From NCBI GenBank assembly GCA_963693085.1, contig OY856413.1, forward strand, positions 468,487,379 through 468,551,378: a stretch of DNA of 64,000 nucleotides, given 5' to 3'. This DNA is from Alisma plantago-aquatica. Lineage: Eukaryota; Streptophyta; Magnoliopsida; Alismatales; Alismataceae. Positions 59,026 through 64,000 of the stretch are shown piece by piece (position 1 is the stretch's first letter; each line of letters starts with the position of its first letter). Under the pieces are notes generated by a model. It had not been told where the DNA came from and did no database searches. It worked only from the letters and a program-made list of their open reading frames with translations. The position numbers and the translations under genes were made by a program.

Positions 59026-60464
59026 TGATGCAAGGATTTTGAGTCGCTTTTATAGGCTAGTTTCCTATGCATTTTTTGCGTTTATTGGTCATTTTCATGG
59101 TTAATATCGCATGATTCAACTCCTTCATCCTATAATCTCATTATGCATCAAGTTTACCTTATTTTATCTTATTTTGTATAAAAGATCATATTTCTCATAT
59201 TTGATTGGTGTTCTTCTCTTTGTTCTAGGGAATTTGCATATAGGAGGCCATCGATGCCATCGACATGGCCACAACAATTAGTCAGAGAAAGAGCAGAACC
59301 AATCGATACCATCGACAGGATGGTCGATGGTATCGAGCTGCCATCAGAGAGAATGCCAGAAAATGAAGGAGCACCGATGCCCTACACGGGTCGATACCAT
59401 CGACCCACCGTCGATGGTATCGGCGCCATTAGATCAAGAAACCACCCAAATCGATATAAATTGAACGACCATGATGTTTTGGCGGCTGTAAGTGATCCCT
59501 ATACCTAGAAAAGACGGCCCAAGCCATACTATCACATCATTAGCTGCTGCACAAGTCTCAGAAGAGGAGAGCATGAAGAATGGAGACCAGAGCTATGCCC
59601 TGGACATTTCCAGAGCTACAGACGGAGTTTTCTATCGCCGGAAGGCTGTCGAACACCAATCACATGCCGAGGATCATCAAGTTCTCCTTCGTTTAGGGGT
59701 TACACCATCTCCATCCACGTTTCCCCTATGTTTTCTTCTCCTTTCATCGTGTTTCTCATTGAGATGAACATGCAGGGCTAATCCCCTTTGCCTTTAGGAT
59801 CGGGAGTAGCCCGAATAATCGTTGTATGACAATTTTTGCATAGTTAATCATAATTTCTCTCTCAAATCCGTGGTATGATATTGCTTTCTCAATTCTACCA
59901 TTATGCTTGATCACCATAATGGTAATTTAATATCTTTAATTTCTTTTGACGAAGAATTAACGGTTGAAAACACACAATAATAGTATTAAACTATAAATCC
60001 TTTGGAAAAGGCGATGTATGATTAATGGTGGAAACCTAGGGATATGTTTTTCATGCATCTAATTTAGGGTATAGGTAACTACTGACGTGGAACTGATCTA
60101 AATTAAGATAGTGAATTGTATCGCGGAAGCAAACAATTCTATTCACAGGACACTACCCGCAATAGGAGATGAGTTGTGATAACTATATAGGAATTAGTAC
60201 AATGGGAATCCATGGTGAAACCGCAATCCTGAAGATCCCATTTTAATTGATTAAATCAGCCATTTAATCGATTGCTTTGTTTTCTTTTGTTTTTATTTTG
60301 TTTTTTCAAAACAACTCTCAAACTTTTATAATCAGTCTAGTTGATTGCAAGTAGTTAGTAGTACTCTACCGAAATTACGTTCCCTGAGTTCGACTCGGGC
60401 CTCACAAATGCCTATATTACATTGACGTGTGCACTTGCATTTTACGCACGGTTGAATTGTGTCA
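59026..60464 (+). repeat. Element B 3' LTR, uninterrupted
   Basis: 1439 bp from TGATGCAAGG to TGTCA, followed by GGACC. It preserves the uncut versions of both insertion sites found in the 5' LTR. Confidence 0.95.
59249..59424 (+). repeat. Palindrome pairs in element B 3' LTR
   Basis: Single member near 59250. Pair ATCGATACCATCGAC (59302) and GTCGATGGTATCGAG (59323). Pair GTCGATACCATCGAC (59390) and GTCGATGGTATCGGC (59410). Confidence 0.92.
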
Positions 60465-60469
60465 GGACC

Positions 60470-63068
60470 CTTTTGTAGGGTGTATACCCGTTTTGTGGGT
60501 TTTGAGGAATCCTAAAAAGGCCTCATAGGATCTTGAGAAGCTACGTGAAAAAGTACATGGTATGAGAATGAACCTGTAGAGCCATGGTTAAGCATCTCTA
60601 AGTGCAGGTGGATGTGTTACCATGGAGGTAACCGATGTGGGGACTGACCAAGGTAGGCAAGTCGCCATGACCCCTGTGAAAGGATGAAAGTCAACCCAAG
60701 AATACAGAGAGAGATGATGGAGACTTGGGTAAGGTTCTAAGTTGGACATGTACTATGTTGGAATCCTAAGTCTATCCTAGGGCTAGGAAGGGATAAGACC
60801 GATGAAAGTAGGAGTTGCCTAATTCCCTAGTTGCACATGACCAAAGGGTCAGGAGGTAACAACTATCATTGTCTGAGGGCCATAGGTTAGGAGATTGATC
60901 ACCTTTATGAACTCATGGGACCCTAAGGGAAAATGAGTAGGGCACTCTTTGGATGCATGAGGGAAGAGGGATGACCCTAAAAGTTCCACCATCCTACAGA
61001 CCTAGAGGAGATGACCAAGGATTGGGTGGTGACCCAAGTAGGTTCAAGACCAGTTCCACATAGAAGTAACTTTGATATCATGATGTTTGAGACATATGTT
61101 ACACGTTTCAACTTATATTTGAAGGTGTACTGGCAAGGTGGGATGTGCCATCTCTACTCTTGGAATGGGAAGAACTTTGTTTTTGGACTGCAACCAAATG
61201 TTTATTTCCTCTTATTATGGGAGTGAGAGATAGAACAATACGCATGCCCTACACCAAAGATAAAGATGATGTGAGTTGGAATGTTTCTATGAGATATGAG
61301 GACAGAGATGATAACATACCCTTGTGGAGTGAACGGTATGTGGATGGTTTGCAAACACTAAGAGTATTAAGGTAATCATCTTGTAAGGTTGTTTTATCAT
61401 GAGCCATGTGGAGTTTGCAAGTTATACAAGGTTGAGTTTGATCACCATGAGGATGATCTCAGAATGTTCTTGATGAAGATAGACTTAGAGTTTGAGATGA
61501 GTCGATAAAAGCTCAGAGTGGAATCCATGGAGGTGTATGTCTTCAACATTACCTTATACCTAAGGATGTGAAGTAGTAATGGGTGCTCTGGTTGAGATGC
61601 AACTGTCTAGTTTAGCTAGAAATCAGAAGAGGCTATTAGGTTAGCCCTAAGTTTGAAAAAGAAGATATGTTTGGCTAACACTCAGATGTAACGAGATCTG
61701 TTGAACAAGTTAATGGTCGTTTGGTTAGACTAGGCCTTGATGCAATAAAAGGATGGTGGTAGAACCTCAGATACACTTCTTTGTATAGGAAGGTGATAAA
61801 ACCCTGATGAGAGTGGTTTAGGGTTTCCGAAGAATTGATCTTGAGGAATCATGACATACAGGAGATCATGATTTAAGATCACCATATACTGTGGTACTAC
61901 TAAGATAGTAAGTGACAGTAGTACTTTAGATGCCTAAGATGAAGTTGCACGTGGCTTGTCTCCATGCAAGCCAGAAGGTGAAGGATGAACACCAATAACC
62001 TAGTGTATTGTTATAGAGGATAAAGAGTCCCCAAGAGTGAATGGGAGTTCATCACTATGGATGTTGTGGTAAGTCTCCCCTAGACCAAGGAAGCTCAAGA
62101 TGCAATATGGGTTATGGTAGATCGCCTTACCTAGATGACATGAGAAAGAAAGAATAATGTAAAGGGACAGATTCAGTTGAACTACATATGAGAAAGATGG
62201 TTCAACTATACCATGATGCGAGTTCACAAGTTCTTGAGTATAACCTAAAGATTCATTTCCATGAGGTGGAAGTAGACGAACTCGATGTTAGTACCGTTTA
62301 TCAATCCTAACTAATGGTTAGTATGATCTAGACTAGAGGGTCTGGTGAGAGCATGTGTGCTCATTTAGGGTGATATCTAGAGGTAGTTCTTGTCCTCTGT
62401 AAGATGTGATGATAACCACCATAGCCAGTATCAGGATGTACAGAAGCTCTGTAAGGGAGGTTGTGTCGGTCACCACTTCATTGAGATGATATTGGTGAAG
62501 GGGCCTCGCGAAGGTCAGAAAAGAACCATAGTGTGTGTAGATGAACTCGCTTTGATCGTGCAATGGCTGAGAAATCCCAGGGGCGACATGAGTCGTGAGC
62601 TGATGTAAAGAAGACTGACATGCCATTCACTGTGGGAGAATATGTGATGTGAAATCCGACACCTCTAACCTACAGTTGAGAAAGTAGAGTCCCCGATATA
62701 TGGGTCCATTGAGATGGGTTGGTGGAGATGGTTGTGTTTAGCCTTACCCCTCAGGATAACATGATGTATAATGTTTTTTGTGAGTCTGATCTAGAGCACC
62801 GTGTGAGGTACCCAAGCCATGTGCTGAGCCCTAAACCTATTCAGCTTTTTGAGAGGCTGAAAAGTCCTGAGTTACCTATGAGGGTATGATATCCCAAGGT
62901 AAGTAAGAACTCAAATGAAAGAATATGAGATGATGAAGGTTGTTTGGAAGCACCATGGATAGGGAAAAGCCACATAGGGGTCAATGATGGACATGGAAAA
63001 GTCTTATCCTAAACTGTTTGTTTGCTTGATGGAATTTTGAGGACAAAATTCTTATAAGAGGGGAAGGA
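60470..63068 (+). pseudogene. pol: Element C pol remnant: integrase and C-terminal region
   Basis: Resumes after the GGACC duplication. Most of 60470-61900 is too decayed to place. Near 61960-62110 a frame reads QKVKDEHQ, then SPQE and HHYG in the place where Tekay-type integrase has CQ-VKAEHQRP and the core around its first Asp. At 62740-62880 it reads YNVFCESDLEHRVRYPSHVL and SPKPIQLFERL, matching the chromovirus segment VHNVFHVS-LR-YV-DPSHV and EPIQL before the chromodomain. It ends FEDKILIRGEG at the polypurine tract AGAGGGGAAGGA (63057-63068), as in Tekay/Del elements. Stops and indels are everywhere. Confidence 0.8.
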
Positions 63069-64000
63069 TGTTACAACCCCAATTTTTGGATTCTTTTGGT
63101 GAGAAAAGTAATTTCACCTATTAAAGATATTTGAAAAAATAATGATATAATTTGTTTTGAATAAATGGATTTTGTTTACAATAGCCTTGTTGGTTGTTTT
63201 GTGGGCTTTATTGGCTATTGGGCCCAATAATAAGGAAAAGACAAAGAAAACTCCATTATTAATAAGAAATGGAGAAAAGAAAGATGTAGAAACCTCTAGA
63301 AGGAAAAAGTATCCAATACAAAGGTGGATTTCGTGCCTCTTGGGTTCCTTGGGTCCCAACGAGTCCAAAGTTGCAAAGATAATGCAACTAGAAAAGAAAA
63401 GATCAATTAAATATTTCTTTATTAAGAATAAAATTGAAAACAATGATAAAATGTGGAAAATAAGTGGAAAGAGGTATAATTGAGTTATCTTTTGTGGATT
63501 TTCGTATCCATAAGGTTTCTAATGTTAAAAGGGATTCCAATAAGGAAAATAAAAAGAGAGATAAAGAGAAATCCTTGAAAAGAGATATTTCAATAAGAAA
63601 TAAATAAGATAATGAGAAATAATGGATAAAATGAAAGTAAAAGGCTAAGGTATATCCCCAAGATGGGATTTCGAGCCACTAAGGTTCCTTGAGGTTCAAA
63701 TAACTTAGAATAATAATTTAATAGCAAGGGAAAGAGAAAATAGGTGAGAAATATATATAATTAAGTGTTATATTGCACCTAAATAAAAGGCACGTTTTCT
63801 TTTAGATAATGAGCCTAAATTTGGCAGAGATGTAGATAAAGTCATTATTAAGTTTCCCTCAAAATTTGGGATTATTCAGATATATATTTTAAGAGATATG
63901 GATTTTTGAAAATCCCTAAAATGAATGTCATAATTCATTTAAATAGAAAATAAAGCTCTATTATCTTGGACGCAGGTTATCTGAACCGCAGATCTCACAT
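63069..64000 (+). repeat. Element C 3' LTR, first 932 bp
   Basis: Starts TGTTACAACCCC directly after the polypurine tract and continues past the window edge. AT-rich; the two ~108-codon frames on opposite strands in it are chance frames. Confidence 0.85.

Larger units (their letters stand above)
30399..60464 (+). mobile_element. Element B: Athila-type Ty3/gypsy retrotransposon with two nested insertions
   Basis: LTRs start TGATGCA and end TGTCA. Target duplication GGACC flanks it at 30394-30398 and 60465-60469. The 5' LTR is cut by element A and by a CACTA element; subtracting them leaves ~1465 bp against 1439 bp for the 3' LTR. Net element length is about 12.7 kb. Order: LTR, tRNA-Asp primer site, gag, protease, RT-RNase H, integrase, hairpin array, ORF3, second polypurine-like site, polypurine tract, LTR. 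Gag, protease and FMDD-type RT fit the Athila lineage. Coding regions carry stops and frameshifts, so it is dead. Confidence 0.93.
27691..64000 (+). mobile_element. Element C: decayed Tekay/Del-type Ty3/gypsy chromovirus, outermost of the nest
   Basis: Its left LTR end and iMet primer site lie at 28566-28580. Its right half resumes after element B at 60470 with decayed integrase. It then reaches the phrase FEDKILIRGEG, a polypurine tract and the 3' LTR start TGTTACAACCCC at 63069. The 3' LTR runs off the window. Element B split it with duplication GGACC. It is the oldest layer, with stops and indels throughout. Confidence 0.8.

Noticed and set aside
63114..63483. Two ~108-codon frames on opposite strands
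   Set aside because: They lie inside the 3' LTR of element C, are Lys- and Ile-rich, and match nothing.

Overview
This is nuclear DNA of a flowering plant. The evidence is tRNA-Asp-primed and tRNA-iMet-primed Ty3/gypsy retrotransposons of Athila and Tekay/Del type, a CACTA (En/Spm) transposon, a hAT MITE, and decayed copies of an allene oxide synthase gene and a plant O-methyltransferase gene. The gene remnants are GC-rich at third codon positions inside AT-rich intergenic DNA. That, together with the CACTA domain set, suggests a monocot, but weakly. No intact host gene, tRNA or rRNA gene is visible; the window is a repeat-dominated accessory region.

Left part (1-28.5 kb). At the left edge lies the 5' end of a broken CYP74A-like (allene oxide synthase) gene on the minus strand, with its TATA box. 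Next come a 2 kb array of a GTTACTTTT-type degenerate minisatellite and a broken O-methyltransferase copy, possibly carried between short inverted repeats. Further on are a poly(A)-ended retroposon candidate (6.8-8.4 kb), a 700 bp hAT MITE with its target duplication, and a ~140 bp satellite in two blocks. A 1.6 kb tandem duplication follows, one copy holding a huge TA microsatellite and a small MITE. Last is a ~460 bp satellite (25.3-27.7 kb) whose units are derived from the RNase H tail of a Ty1/copia polyprotein.

Right part (27.7-64 kb). This is a four-element nest. The host is an old Tekay/Del-like chromovirus (C), from ~27.7 kb to beyond the right edge. An Athila-like element (B, 30399-60464, target duplication GGACC) sits inside it. 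The 5' LTR of B was hit twice: by a second Athila-family element (A, 30563-38036, duplication ATCAT) and by a 9.9 kb CACTA element (39246-49134, duplication TCT). With both removed, the 5' LTR of B is ~1465 bp and its 3' LTR 1439 bp, which confirms the reading.

B keeps recognisable gag, protease, RT, RNase H, integrase and an Athila-type third ORF. A keeps only gag and protease, in one frame with five stops, yet has both LTRs, primer sites and a clean target duplication, so it was probably mobilised in trans. The CACTA element codes, on the minus strand, a TNP2-type transposase (one frame of ~1085 codons with three stops) and a 13-exon gene for a Ulp1/C48 cysteine protease with a complete catalytic set.

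The two most unusual signals lie in the Athila elements. First, arrays of paired 15 bp near-palindromes (GTCGAT-N3-ATCGAC) fold as hairpins with paired changes in their arms; they occur in the LTRs and in the pol-ORF3 gap. Second, a module made of an 18 nt hairpin followed by AAGCTTAGGGG occurs at the true polypurine tract and again ~1.6 kb upstream in both elements.
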